Positions 44,271 through 54,692 of a DNA stretch of 64,000 bases are shown piece by piece. Position numbers and translations under genes: made by a program. The stretch covers positions 111,072,763-111,136,762 of the forward strand of contig CM059188.1 in the NCBI GenBank assembly GCA_030323885.1, in the 5' to 3' direction. The stretch is from Branchipolynoe longqiensis (Eukaryota > Annelida > Polychaeta > Phyllodocida > Polynoidae). The first letter of the stretch is position 1; every line of letters starts with the position of its first letter. The notes under the pieces are model-generated. The model was not told the DNA's origin, did no database searches, and worked only from the letters and a program-made list of their open reading frames with translations.

Positions 44271-44924
44271 GCCATAGCATAGCAACATGATTTCACGGTG
44301 GCGTCCTCAAGAGGATTGGGAGGAAATACCTAACGGCACTACTTCAGTGATCAGGTGGTCGGAAGTGACGTTCTGAATGGGTTAATTTGGACTCCCAAGA
44401 GTTAATTCTATTTTAATGTGGTATACATGTAATTGATTATGTAACCAACCTATCTATATATGATTAAATTAAATTAAATTCCATCTGAGCTGGGAAGGTG
44501 GTTTGGTGGGTGTATATATATATATATAAATATATATATAGTGAGTCACTATTTGTATATGGTTGCTTATTATATATAGTTATATATAGTTGCTTCGTTT
44601 TTGGAGTTTTACGTCCTGGCAGGACTGCAGTTATATAGATATACATGTCCGCATCATTGTGTTGGTATTCTAGGGGTAGCAATGGGTGGTCCTGGCATGC
44701 CTTTGTTAGTCCTATTTAACTTCCTATCTTCACGCCCTGTTCTTCCATCTAGGTGCATAGATATATATACATATATATATATATACATCTGGGTCATTCT
44801 TATCTCCGTAATCTAAACAGAATAACTAAAACAACAGCATCCCTTAATTGTAAATTAAACTTGCTAGGCAACATGGAACGGGACGGAGCTGAGGTGGTGG
44901 CGTGTCCACCTGTGAAGGTGTCGG
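44271..44924. other. Intron sequence with AT microsatellites and a SINE tail scrap
   Basis: TATATA tracts lie at 44513-44545 and 44760-44790. GGAGTTTTACGTCCTGGCAG near 44600 is a minus-strand SINE-A tail remnant. Nothing else recognised. Confidence 0.55.
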
Positions 44925-45202
44925 TCATCCTATCTATCCTGCTCAGTGGGCCCGTTTGCAGTTTTGGTTATTTCCGTTCCAACCAGTGGTCCATAACCGG
45001 TTCATCAAAGGCTGCGCCATGGGCTCTGTGTGGGAAAGTTCATATAAAAGATCACTCGCTGCTTATCGGAAAGAGTAGCCTATAAGGTGGCAGGGGTTTC
45101 CTCCAAAGAAAAATGTCAGAATGACCATATGCTTGACGTTCAATAGCCAATGATGTGAAAATCAATGTGCTCTAGAGGCGTTGTTAAATAAAGCAAGCTT
45201 TC
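44925..45202 (-). mobile_element. Lophotrochozoan-type dispersed repeat, inverted copy
   Basis: The minus strand reads AAAGCTTGCTTTATTTAACA, ACGCCTCTAGAGCACATTGA, TTTGGAGGAAACCCCTGCCA, TTTATATGAACTTTCCCACA, colinear with 37905-38165. Confidence 0.75.
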
Positions 45203-45274
45203 TAAGCAAAACACTCCTTGTCCAATCCATAAAAAAAAGGCTTTCTAAGCAAAACACCCCTTGTCCAATCCATA
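45199..45274. repeat. Tandem duplication, 42-bp unit
   Basis: CTTTCTAAGCAAAACACTCC and TTGTCCAATCCAT occur at 45199 and 45241. Confidence 0.85.
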
Positions 45275-45718
45275 TGGACAGTGTATGGCTTATACAGGGA
45301 TGAGAAGAATAGCGAGTGTCTAGGGTCTACTGTGAAAATAAAAAATTCGCCCATGTGCCACAAGTTCCCTGTAATACACTCCTCAGCATTTCTACTCTAA
45401 TGGAATTCAGATTTTAGTATAGCCCTCCAATGAAACAGCAAAATGACAATTTTTCCATAATAATTAAATATAAATAATAAGTAGTAATTCTACATGAAAT
45501 TCTCTTTTTTTCTTAATTCAATAAGCTGTTTAGACAGAGTAGTCACACACGGTGGGTAGGATTCACTATTCGGGTATTTGAGCCAATCCTCTTTGAGACT
45601 TGGACTGTACGGTCAACTTTCTTGTCTCAAATCATGCTGAGACACACACAGGTATGACACTGTAATGTGGTGGTTGTTGCTGCTATAATCTAACTTCTTA
45701 TTGTATCCTTAAAGCTGC
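45275..45718. other. Intron sequence, unassigned
   Basis: Nothing recognisable on either strand. Confidence 0.5.
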
Positions 45719-45722
45719 ATAG

Positions 45723-46060
45723 TCCGATGAAAATATCAAATTTTCAAAACCAAACCAATTATCTAGATTTGATTTTACATATCTAACTTAGACACTGATG
45801 CACTTATTAAGCATTTGTTTCTGCGTAGAAGGCAATAATGAGTCAATTTAACAGAAGCTGTTACTGCAGAAGTCTATGGTGTCAGAGTTTTGGCAAGCTT
45901 GGCAAAACTAATTTTCCATGTTTGCACTCAAATTATCTCAAAAGTTTACTATTTAAAATAAAAGTAACTTTGAGCTAATGTAAAGTAGATACTAGTGATC
46001 GATCTAATATATTTATCTCAGAAAAAATACAGAAATTCAAAACCATCGGTCTATGCAACT
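45723..46060 (-). mobile_element. MITE-T copy (338 bp)
   Basis: TTAA at 45719-45722 and 46061-46064. Ends AGCTGCATAGTCCGATG and ATCGGTCTATGCAACT. Interior words ATCTAGATTTGATTTTACAT and TGCACTTATTAAGCATTTGT, minus orientation. Confidence 0.87.
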
Positions 46061-46064
46061 TTAA

Positions 46065-46610
46065 CTCCACCATTGCCTACGCTAAGCACTACTCCATACT
46101 CATCTCAAATCTCACCTGAATAATAGATTTCAATCCGGCATTATCTTTTCTCCTATAATGTAACTAATTAATAGCCATTCTTGATACTATGGTTCCTTAT
46201 CCATTGCCATATACTACACACACAGAACCCTATGAGATCTCAGTTTGTCTCCTGAAACTCACTAAGTTTAATTCCTAAATCTCCTTTCTAACATTATCTC
46301 TCATAGGGTATTCGTATAGGAGGAGTCCTTCCAACCATAAAGATGCCTGAGATACTGTCTGCATGTTTCATTGCTATGCTCATGAGTGTACTTTTCTTGC
46401 AGCTGTTTCTACTGTTCTCTCAGATGTGTGTATCATCTAAATCTATATTCTATGAACCCGCAAAGCACGAAGAACACTATATAGCTATATATTAACTTGC
46501 CTCCTCTGTGCATGAATTTATTTAGGTTGATATTTTATATAATCTCCAAACAGAGTACATTATGTACTATAATAATTACTCGCTGCATATTCATGAGTAA
46601 AGCTAGTTTG
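46065..46610. other. Intron sequence, unassigned
   Basis: Nothing recognisable on either strand. Confidence 0.5.
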
Positions 46611-46618
46611 AATAGCAT

Positions 46619-47041
46619 CAAAGAAAATGTATGACAAGAGGCGCCAGGGCATTCAGCGCTTTCCCATGAAATACAGCAAACAAGGCAATTGGACTGGTGC
46701 CCTAGCCCAGGTTGACTGCTGTACCATTGAAACAAGGGGACAGGTTCCCTAGCCCACCCTGACTGCTCTACCATCAACGAAAATGTTCAACAATTATAGT
46801 GTTTTATCTCCTAATATTAATAATGAAAACAATATTATAATATAGTAAAGTTCAAACATACTTTTGGAACTTTAATCTGTGCCATACATAAATAAAATGT
46901 GTGATTGTGTCTCAGTAAGAAGACTACCATTACACCTCATGAAAGACAATAGTTTCCCAACGGATGGCACCGCTGCATGACTAATTAATACATTCTTATA
47001 TGAAAGCACTGAGTGGCGCTTCTTGTCATACATTGTCTTTG
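46619..47041. mobile_element. hAT-like MITE (423 bp)
   Basis: Ends CAAAGAAAATGTATGACAAG and CTTGTCATACATTGTCTTTG. Flanks ATAGCAT and ATATCAT fit a 7-bp duplication with one change. Shares GGACAGGTTCCCTAGCCCAC and CTCCTAATATTAATAATGAA with the copy at 40301. Confidence 0.84.
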
Positions 47042-47048
47042 ATATCAT

Positions 47049-47740
47049 GTGTACTGTTTATGTGTATTATGTTATCCGACGCTTATATTAAACCTTAGCC
47101 CGAATTTTGGAACTGAAATATCCATAATTATTGTGTCAGATTTAACTAACATTCCATCATTCCCAAGGCGCGTCCCATAGTCTAAACTGGGCTAAGTCAT
47201 GTGAATAAACTTCCAGCAATACATTAGTAAATAAACACGAACTAACTCAAATATATAATTCTTTAAATATTTACATACGTCCTAATCATGAGTAATTTTC
47301 CTTTAATGCAATAGAGGCGAGGGAGATCGTCTTTTGCGCAATAACATTATTTAAATTATGAAAGATAATTACAATAACACACCAAATAAAAGAATAACTA
47401 AACAAACCACTGACAAAACAATTAGTTTCCCACATAGTTTTTGAAATCAGGATCCGAAAGCCAATATTTACTTGCATTTCAGAGACCTGAGGGAACATAA
47501 GCCTATTAGTTTTTGGTGACACTCTGTTCATTAAATACTTTTCTTTTGAAGTTCCTTTAAATTATTCAGCGAACCGAATTTTAAGTTTCATTCTATTGAC
47601 CAGTCAAATATGAAACATGTGATGTAAGACTGGGACGGTTCAATATCACTTTCATCGGACTGCGACAAATGAGCATGAAATTGTAATTACTTATCACCAT
47701 GAAGAATAGTGCTAGAGAATAGTGCAACATCATTTAGGCA
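47049..47740. other. Intron sequence, unassigned
   Basis: An 81-aa minus frame (47286-47531) has a hydrophobic middle but no recognised family or splice context, so it is not called. Confidence 0.5.
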
Positions 47741-47744
47741 TTAA

Positions 47745-48090
47745 AAGTTGCGTAGTCTGATGGTTTTGAGTTTCTGCCATTTTTTCCGAGATAAATATAT
47801 TAAATCAATGGGTTACTTTAGTTTGAAATAAGTTATATTTTTAATGGCTAACTTTTGAGATATTTGAAGTGCAGATATCTCAAAGTAGTTTCAGCAAGGA
47901 TGTCAACATTCTGACACAATTGGCTTCACCTGTAATAGCTTCTATTAAATTGCCTCAGTATTCAATATTCCCTTCTATGTGGCATCAAATGTTTAATAAG
48001 TGTATCATTATCTAAATTAGATATGTAGAATCAATTCTAGATATTTTCTTTTGATTTTGACAATTTAATGCTTCCTCACACTCTGCAGCT
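47745..48090 (+). mobile_element. MITE-T copy (346 bp)
   Basis: TTAA at 47741-47744 and 48091-48094. Starts AAGTTGCGTAGTCTGATGG, ends CTCTGCAGCT. It ends only 142 bp before the next exon. Confidence 0.85.
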
Positions 48091-48232
48091 TTAATATATC
48101 ATCCTATCAGGGTCACATGGTATCTATTACCTGATATCCATTATCTGATATCCATTGCGCTTAAATAGCTGATGAATGAATGTGCTAGCGGCCATTACAC
48201 ACTGCCCACTCACCCTGCCCTGCTTCCCTCAG

Positions 48233-48687
48233 CGCGGACGAGCAGACCAAGCAGCATGAGGAGCTGGTCGCCGTTTACTACAACGGCACCGTCAAGTGGA
48301 TCCCCCCCGCCATCTACCGCAGCTCGTGCGAGATCAACATGCAAGACTTCCCCTTCGACGAGCAAACCTGCATGTTCAAGTTTGGCTCGTGGACATACGA
48401 TGAGTACAAGGTCGACCTGCGGCTCTATGAGGACCGGCAGGCGATCGATATGCGCGAGTACCTGCGCAGCTCAGAGTGGGACATCCTGAACACTAGCGGC
48501 GTGCGCAACATCCGGCGCTATCCATTCTTTGACACCGACCCCTACCCCGAGCTCATCTTCTACCTGACGATGCGGCGCCAGTCGACCTTCTATATCTACC
48601 TGCTGGTGCTGCCCTGTATTCTCCTCTCCTGCCTGACGCTCGTGCTCTTCTGGATCCCCGCTCAGCGCCCCGACCGGACGGCCGTAG
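48233..48687 (+). CDS. Nicotinic-type receptor subunit, exon B (Cys-loop, loops B/C, M1)
   Basis: Encodes the rest of codon 37 through residue 188 plus one base. Visible landmarks are CEINMQDFPFDEQTC (residues 69-83, the 13-residue Cys loop), GSWTYD (loop B Trp90), an NGT glycosylation site at 54-56, and YPFFDTDPYPE (133-143). In the last, the adjacent cysteines of alpha subunits are replaced by Phe135-Phe136 while both loop C tyrosines remain. TMRRQSTFYIYLLVLPCILL leads into M1, with the pore entrance PAQRPDRTAV. Acceptor CTTCCCTCAG|C, donor GTAG|GTCAGT; an alternative donor four bases earlier (GCC|GTAGGT) would break the frame with exon C. At 455 bp, this one exon covers what vertebrate genes usually split into several, implying intron loss or a lineage-specific structure. 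Codons are strongly G/C-ending, unlike the AT-rich introns. Confidence 0.95.
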
Positions 48688-48724
48688 GTCAGTACATCAT
48701 GAGGGTTCTGCGCATCTTCACTGA

Positions 48725-49700
48725 TGCCCCAGTCACATACACATTAGTGAACGTAGTTGAACGTAGGTGAACGTAGTGGTGGCTAATGTGGGTCAAACTT
48801 GGTGTCAGTACGTTGAAATATGTTAAGGAATGGCAGGTTTTGGTATCGATAAATGCGTTATGGTACGGATAAATATGTTACGGTACGGATAAATAGTTAT
48901 GGTACAGATAAATACGTTACAGTACGGACAAATACGTTATGGTACAGATGCCGGTACGTTCAAGTACATTCAACTACGTTCAACTAGGTTAGCCTCCACT
49001 ACATCCACCAATGGCTATGTGACCAGGGCTTCGTCCAAGTACGCTAGTGTATGCTAGAGTACACTAGAGTATGTTAGAGTACACTAGAATATGCTGGAGT
49101 ATGCTAGAGTATGTTAGTGTATGCTAGAGTATGCTAGAGTATGCTAGAGTACGCTAGAGTATGTTAGAGTATGCTAGCATATACTAGAGTATCCTAGAGT
49201 ATGGTAGAGTACGCTAGAGTACGTTAGCATCATGGATGCAAATTCAACCCCTAACGTAGCCGTCTTTTGAACATGTCCAAAGATTAAATCAGAACTCACA
49301 GCCCACCCATGTTATTACAAAGTTAGCATAACGGAGAAGTATAGATGCCGGTACATTCAACTACGTTCAACTAGGTTCAACTACGTTATGCCTGGTACAC
49401 ACCTACCGTATAGGATTCGCGCACTAAAACCCGCGACTCGACCCGACCCGCTTAAAACTGAGAACGGGCCGATTCATTTTTCGAATCGCGAATCGCAATC
49501 GTAATTGGCTGGTTTTAGCCCTAAAACTGAGGTTTTATGCGCGAATCGCAATCGCTAGGTGTACGCGGGGAGCGCACACCTAGCGATTTTTGTGTGCGAA
49601 ACGGGCAGTTTTAGATCGTATACAGTAGGTGGGTGCGCAGAAACGGTAGGTGTGTAGTAGGCTTTAGCCTCCACTACATGATGTGTATGTGACTGGGCCG
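48725..49700. mobile_element. Foldback element FB-10 (about 976 bp) in intron B-C
   Basis: TIRs: TGCCCCAGTCACATACACAT at the left and GGCCCAGTCACATACACATC read inward from the right. Arms of GTTGAACGTAGGTGAACGTA and TATGCTAGAGTATGCTAGAG. An internal end-like block (CTATGTGACCAGGGCTT near 49014) matches the inner block of FB-8 and FB-9. It begins 37 bp after the exon B donor. FB-11 is nested near its right end. Confidence 0.8.
49389..49663. mobile_element. Nested foldback element FB-11 (275 bp), 3-bp TSD
   Basis: TGCCTGGTACACACCTACCG at the left pairs with CGGTAGGTGTGTAGTAGGCT at the right. TTA lies at 49386-49388 and 49664-49666. The host sequence CTACG-TTA-GCCTCCACTAC is seen uninterrupted (AGGTTAGCCTCCACTAC) in the other arm near 48987, so the empty site is known. 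Confidence 0.87.
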
Positions 49701-49754
49701 TTAAAGCTGCATAGCCAACTGTGTGCATATTGTGTTTGCTTTCCATGTTGCACG

Positions 49755-50005
49755 TATTGCGTTTGAAACCCCAGCCGATTCAAACTAAAGACTTCACACT
49801 GGGTGGATTAGCCCTGTCGATCACTTGCCTGGTGCTCACCATTAGTCAAATAGGGCATCTACTAATTGGCTCAGTGCCAAAATAATGTCACTGAGTGGGA
49901 TATTAGGAAAGCCGATCGTGCCGGGATCACCCACCGTATGTGGCTAAAAGTGTGCACTGTCACGAAAGACTTCAAATGTTCCTAGAATGTAAATCCACAA
50001 TCACT
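49755..50005 (+). mobile_element. Old SINE-A copy
   Basis: CGATTCAAACTAAAGACTTC, CAAATAGGGCATCTACTAAT, ATGTCACTGAGTGGGATATT and a decayed tail CAAATGTTCCTAGAATGTAA keep the family order with heavy divergence. Confidence 0.65.
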
Positions 50006-50280
50006 CATTTAGTGGATGATAATTTGGACCACAATTAAACACTCACTCACTGGGTGATAATTAGGGCCACATTTACTCACTCACTCACTGGGCGATAAAT
50101 AGGGCCACAATCACTCACTGGGCGATAATTAGGGTCACTGTTACTCACTCACTGGGCGATAATTAGATCCAACCTCACTCACTCAGTGGGCAATAATTAG
50201 GGCCACAATCACTCACTCACTGGGCAATAATTAGGGCCACAATTACTCACTCACTGGGCGATAATTAGGGCCCTTAGCGG
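50006..50280. repeat. Minisatellite, about 37-bp unit
   Basis: Units of CACTCACTCACTGGGCGATA then ATTAGGGCCACAATT, with TCAC count variation. Confidence 0.9.
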
Positions 50281-50564
50281 GACGCTGGGGTACAACTGCA
50301 GAGAATGCCCGGCTGTACAAAGCGTGGGCGGCTCGCATCAAGAGTCAATCGGTGATCTGAGCAAGCCTGCTGCCATGTCTCATCCGGGAGGCTGCAGTCA
50401 CGTGACCGGCTCCCCACGCAACGCAGCGCTAGTCCCACGTGACCACTGAAGCCATTTGATCTCAGCCATACCAAATAGATCCCACCCACACCTCCCCTCT
50501 AACCCCACCCACCGATAGCGGATCGGCTAATGTATTCACCATGAAATATAAATGTGCTGCATAA

Positions 50565-50565
50565 A

Positions 50566-50602
<37 letters not shown>

Positions 50603-50632
50603 AATATATATATATATACATATATATGCGCT
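50565..50632. repeat. CA/TA microsatellite
   Basis: ACACACACACA passes into TATATATATATATATATA and an interrupted ATATAT palindrome. Confidence 0.95.
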
Positions 50633-50717
50633 GTACAAACCACGTGGGTGCGCTGTATTTATAAATGAGTGGTAATCTACACACGGCCATCATCTACTCC
50701 AACGGATAGGTTCAATG

Positions 50718-51030
50718 GTTGTTGAAGTTTTACGTCATGCCAACATTTAAGGTCAGATCAGGACATGTACCGACTTGTGACAGTGCACACTCATGGCAGC
50801 TTCACAGTGTTACCCTACTGGGAGACCAGATCACCAGCGACGTGACTTGATATCACACTCAGTCACATTATCCTGTCCCTTGCCCTATCCTGATAATGCC
50901 GAGCGCCAGGCTAGGTAGTGACAAGTATCAATTTTCTAAGTCATTGGCTTGACTCGGCTGAGACTCGAACTCCCGACCTTCCACACGGGAAACCTGCTCT
51001 ATACCGATTCGGGAACCGCGTCCGGTGCGT
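50718..51030 (-). mobile_element. SINE-A copy
   Basis: Minus orientation: tail complement GTTTTACGTCATGCCAACAT, body CCTTGCCCTATCCTGATAAT, head complement GACTCGAACTCCCGACCTTC and TATACCGATTCGGGAACCGC. Confidence 0.85.
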
Positions 51031-51067
51031 GTGTCGGTGGGTAGCGTGAGGATTGCGGTGGACTTAA

Positions 51068-51414
51068 AGTTGCATAGTCCGATGGTTTTGAGTTTCTGAC
51101 ATTTAAAAAAAATAAGTATATTAAATTGATCATTATAATCTACCTTACTTTAGTTTGAAGTAACTTTTAATTGAAATGGTAAACTTTTGAGATATTTGAA
51201 ATTCAAACATGTGAAAATAATTTTGTCAAGCACGCCAAAACTCTGGTTCAATAGGCTTCCACAGTAACAGGTTCTATTAAATCGACTCAGTGTTCCCTTC
51301 TATGTGGCAACAAATGTTTAATAAGTGCATCAGTATCTAAGTTAGATATGTAGAATCAAATTTAGATAATTGTTTTGATTTTCAAAATTTGATGCTCCAT
51401 CAGACTATGCAGCT
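51068..51414 (+). mobile_element. MITE-T reference copy (347 bp)
   Basis: Best example of the family. TTAA at 51064-51067, AGTTGCATAGTCCGATGG start, inner words ATTAAATTGATCATTATAAT, GAAGTAACTTTTAATTGAAA, ACTTTTGAGATATTTGAAAT, TAACAGGTTCTATTAAAT, AATAAGTGCATCAGTATCTA, then CATCAGACTATGCAGCT and TTAA at 51415-51418. Ends are inverted over about 17 bp. There is no ORF, so it is mobilised in trans by a TTAA-targeting transposase (piggyBac- or Kolobok-like). Confidence 0.88.
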
Positions 51415-51417
51415 TTA

Positions 51418-51764
51418 AGGTACGATTCCATATATGTGATATGCGGTAGCGGTATGCGAATGTGAATGTGGTATGCGGGATGGATACCCATGCCATTTTC
51501 GTTCTTTTCTTGCTACAAATTTGTGAAGGAAATTCAAAGTTTCCAGGTATACTCTATGAGAAATGGAGCGACATTCGCATTTGCATTCGCATTCGCATTT
51601 GCATTCGCATTCGCATTCGCACCGATCTGTACATGGACCGATCCACTTGCCACGTGTGCAATCACATTCAGACATAGGGAAGCACTACTGTGCCTTTACA
51701 TGCTTTTCGATTTTTTGCCGCATTCACATTCACATTCGCATACCACGCATAGGGAATCTTAGCT
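51418..51764. mobile_element. Hexamer foldback element HX-3 inserted at the edge of MITE-T
   Basis: AGGTACGATTCCATATATGT at the left and AGGGAATCTTAGCT at the right, with (GCATTC)n near 51575-51620. The left flank TTA is the terminal TTAA of MITE-T; the right flank is GTA (one change). Shares CTACAAATTTGTGAAGGAA with HX-2. Confidence 0.84.
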
Positions 51765-51767
51765 GTA

Positions 51768-52103
51768 AGGCTTGACTTTTATCTCTACAGTAGCAGCTGG
51801 GTTTTAGACAAGGTGTGTATGTAAAAGCGCAGACCGGAAGTGTCCAATGCAGGCACCATCCAAGTGGCGCCCCTTCACACACCACAGGCACTTTCAACAT
51901 AGACATGAAAGCGCGTTTCTTATATCTACTTAGTTTCTATTAACGCTATAATAACTTAACAAAGAATAAACTCTGATCCTTTAACTTACAGCTACCTTTC
52001 TCTGGTACCCTCCCAGTAGTCATTATTATTAGTAAGACACATTATGGTTTTCACTAGTACAAAAAGGTGCAGCCACTGGGAGGGAAGGGTGTCTGCCTGC
52101 TCA
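51768..52103. other. Intron sequence, unassigned
   Basis: No repeat or exon recognised. Confidence 0.5.
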
Positions 52104-52106
52104 TAA

Positions 52107-52777
52107 AGGCCCTGTCACACGATGACGTATGGTGTCAGCACGTGCTCAACAGTAAAAAATTTGCCAGTATGTCGGCCTTTGTCAAACTTTTCAGCAGTGG
52201 GGGATACAAATGGGTATACACACAACGTACACACAACATACACACAATGTATGTAACATATGCAGAACTTATCTCTGACCTATTGCTAGCGTATGAGTGC
52301 GTTCATGTGCCTCACAAAACGTTCGCAAAACATTTACAAAACACTCATATACGCTCAGGGTACGCTGACCAACATTACGTACATTACTCCATCACTAGAA
52401 GTATGGTGTATGCTGGAGATATGGCAGACATACATTCGAAGTATGTTACGGGTATGTAATGCATCAGTTGGTAGTACATGGACTGCACGTGGACTGCACG
52501 TTCCCACCGGCTGAACATATGGCTACCGTGCAGCAATGCATACTCCCAACATATGGCGATGTATCCCAAACATATTCGCAGCGTACATTCAACATACGAG
52601 CCACATGTCGACACACATTGGAAATTTTTAGCATCCACAACAATTTTTCGGAGCCTCGACGCACGGCGACGTAAGATGACCTATAACGACGTACCCAGAA
52701 TGTACCTGACATACACCCAATGTATATGTAACATATGATGACGTACGCCGACGTGTTGGTCGAAAATCACATACGTC
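52107..52777. mobile_element. Foldback element FB-12, right end missing
   Basis: The left end AGGCCCTGTCACACGATGAC follows TAA at 52104-52106. Arms hold ACACAACGTACACACAACAT and ACATACACCCAATGTATA words. GTGCCTCACAAAACG near 52309 is a half palindrome. The expected right end (GTGTGACAGGGCC) is absent: the sequence passes from CATACGTC into repeat A1 of the PAT-like element. Confidence 0.72.
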
Positions 52778-52845
52778 GCCACCTGGGTTAGATCCCGCTA
52801 ACCACTACACCTCCTGCCAGAATTCCCACGAACCAACTCTGGCGC

Positions 52846-53517
52846 GTGAGACTTGTGACGTCACGCCCAGTCATCAACGGCCCGCCAGATCCTGAATCTA
52901 CCACTATGCCTCCAGCAGCCAGACCAGCAACACCACCCGCTGTACTCGGACACCTACAGACACCTCAGCCTCTGGGCTTGTTCTCCACACTGAAGATGCC
53001 TCGCGTCTCCAAGCATCAACATCGCGCTGCTGACACCAACACGGCCGCCGCCTACGATGCCCCGGTGCCCACCGCAGAAGACGTCGTCCCCCACCCCAAG
53101 GGGGAGCCTAGGTCAGTGGTAGCCCCTCGGCTGACGGGAACTCAGCAGCCGACTCCTCCGCCGATAGACTCCACCCATGCATCATGCCAGCTGTCACTGG
53201 CCGACACATTGGCCCAGCAAGCCAAGGTCAAGAGAGCCATGCTTGAGCGGATGTTGGCCATGGGGACTAACAAGAAGGAAAGGAGATGCTCCCCCAGCTG
53301 GGACTCGTCAGCTGCCTCATTAACCTCCTCATCTAGCCGTCGGCACAACGCCTCTTGTCACAAGGAGAGGCTGTGGCAGGAAAGATCATCCCCACCAGAG
53401 ATGAGTCGGCCTTGGCACCCAAACACCACATCACGGAGCTGCAAGTCACACAGAAAGTGCAATGACAGGGACCATCATTGGACGAAGGGAAGCCACGATG
53501 GGAGACGCTCTACGTAA
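52846..53517 (+). pseudogene. Gag-like ORF1 of the PAT-like element
   Basis: A 223-residue frame beginning inside A1; the natural start may be the later Met of MPRVSKHQHRAADTNTAAAY. Pro/Ala-rich N-terminal region, then a helical stretch LADTLAQQAKVKRAMLERML and a Ser/Arg/His-rich tail. I identify it as gag-like only from its position ahead of the DIRS-type reverse transcriptase. Further cysteine/histidine-containing gag-like sequence with in-frame stops (RPEFNHDTDGHSCNH) follows near 53700-53800. Confidence 0.5.
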
Positions 53518-54123
53518 TCGGACGACGACTGCAGACACCACAAAGTCATCGATGACATAATGCAGGTGAATGACACCTACAACAAACCACGACAAGGTAG
53601 GAAGCTCCTTCTTCCTCACACCGCAGCAGTGTCCGGACGACGACAGACACTACAGAAACAAAGCAACCAACACCTAATCACCTAATCATACCAGCAGTAC
53701 AAACGGCCCGAATTCAACCATGACACGGATGGGCATTCATGCAACCATTAGAACACTGGCCAGGATTGTGGTTTTACCACCTCCTATGGATCAGGCATTG
53801 AATGGTTCGCCCATGTGTTTGCATGGTGCACCAATAAGTATTGACATGGCAATCCACACAAGGAGACAGAATGCAACAACTAGAAGAGGCAGCTAGAGAA
53901 AAAGAGCAACACAGCGTGACAGAAAACAACACGGAAAAGTCAGGTTTTTGCTAAACCTAGAGCCGTTAAAACCAACAAAGACGCCTCAAGTGCAGCAACC
54001 CGGAAAACCCCATCAACAGTCCACAACAGACAATCGCCCACCCACCGAAGGACCGGAAGCCACCCATGACACCGAGACCCACACCAACACACGCCCGATG
54101 AATGCACCACCTATGATCCGCCC

Positions 54124-54633
54124 ATGCTGTGTCTGAGCAGACACAGCATGCCCTCAGAAGCCCCGACACCTCACCACAGTCACCACACCGCACTTAGCAG
54201 AGAGTCCACTATGCCTAAAACAGCAAGCACCAGCAGCTCGGACTCACTGTCAGAAGTCGCCACATCTAACTGTAGCGCATCCAAGCACCCAAACGACAAC
54301 GACAACGCCTGGGGGACCCTGAGTGCTAAAACAACACCTCCAACCAGCCCCGCCACAGATGCCCCCTACTGCCACCTGCAGACCAGCACTATTCCCCCGG
54401 AAGACCCACTAGGAACAATAGGCCACCTCAGATCTCGCCGCCTCAGAAGCCCACACCCCCCTCCAGTCACGCCACGCGCGCCAAGACTCCACAACCGCCG
54501 CAACCACCAGCTCACCCAGCTGCAAAGGAGCCGAGCATACCAGGCTCCCACACCGTCCCACCGACCAGCAGTCATCACTCAAAAGTCGCACGTACAGCCC
54601 CGGAGACTTTCCAGACGGTGCCCGAGTGATTGA
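54124..54633 (+). pseudogene. Low-complexity frame in the PAT-like element
   Basis: A 169-residue Ser/Thr/Pro-rich frame between the gag-like and RT parts. Composition resembles a gag or linker region. There is no motif that would name it, and it may be a fortuitous frame in Pro-rich sequence. Confidence 0.3.
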
Positions 54634-54692
54634 GGTTTGCGAGTGTTAGTGGAGGAGGTTGTGGGGGGTGAGGGTGGGGTGCATGCACCAAT

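Noticed and set aside
47286..47531. 81-aa minus frame with hydrophobic centre
   Set aside because: No family resemblance, AT-rich composition like its surroundings, and no flanking splice signals.
48665..48684. Alternative exon B donor GCC|GTAGGT
   Set aside because: Using it puts exon C out of frame (immediate TGA); GTAG|GTCAGT restores the M1-M2 reading frame.
48688..48770. Extension of the exon B frame through GQYIMRVLRIFTDAPVTYTL to 48770
   Set aside because: Runs past a good splice donor into intron and then into FB-10; no receptor homology after AV.
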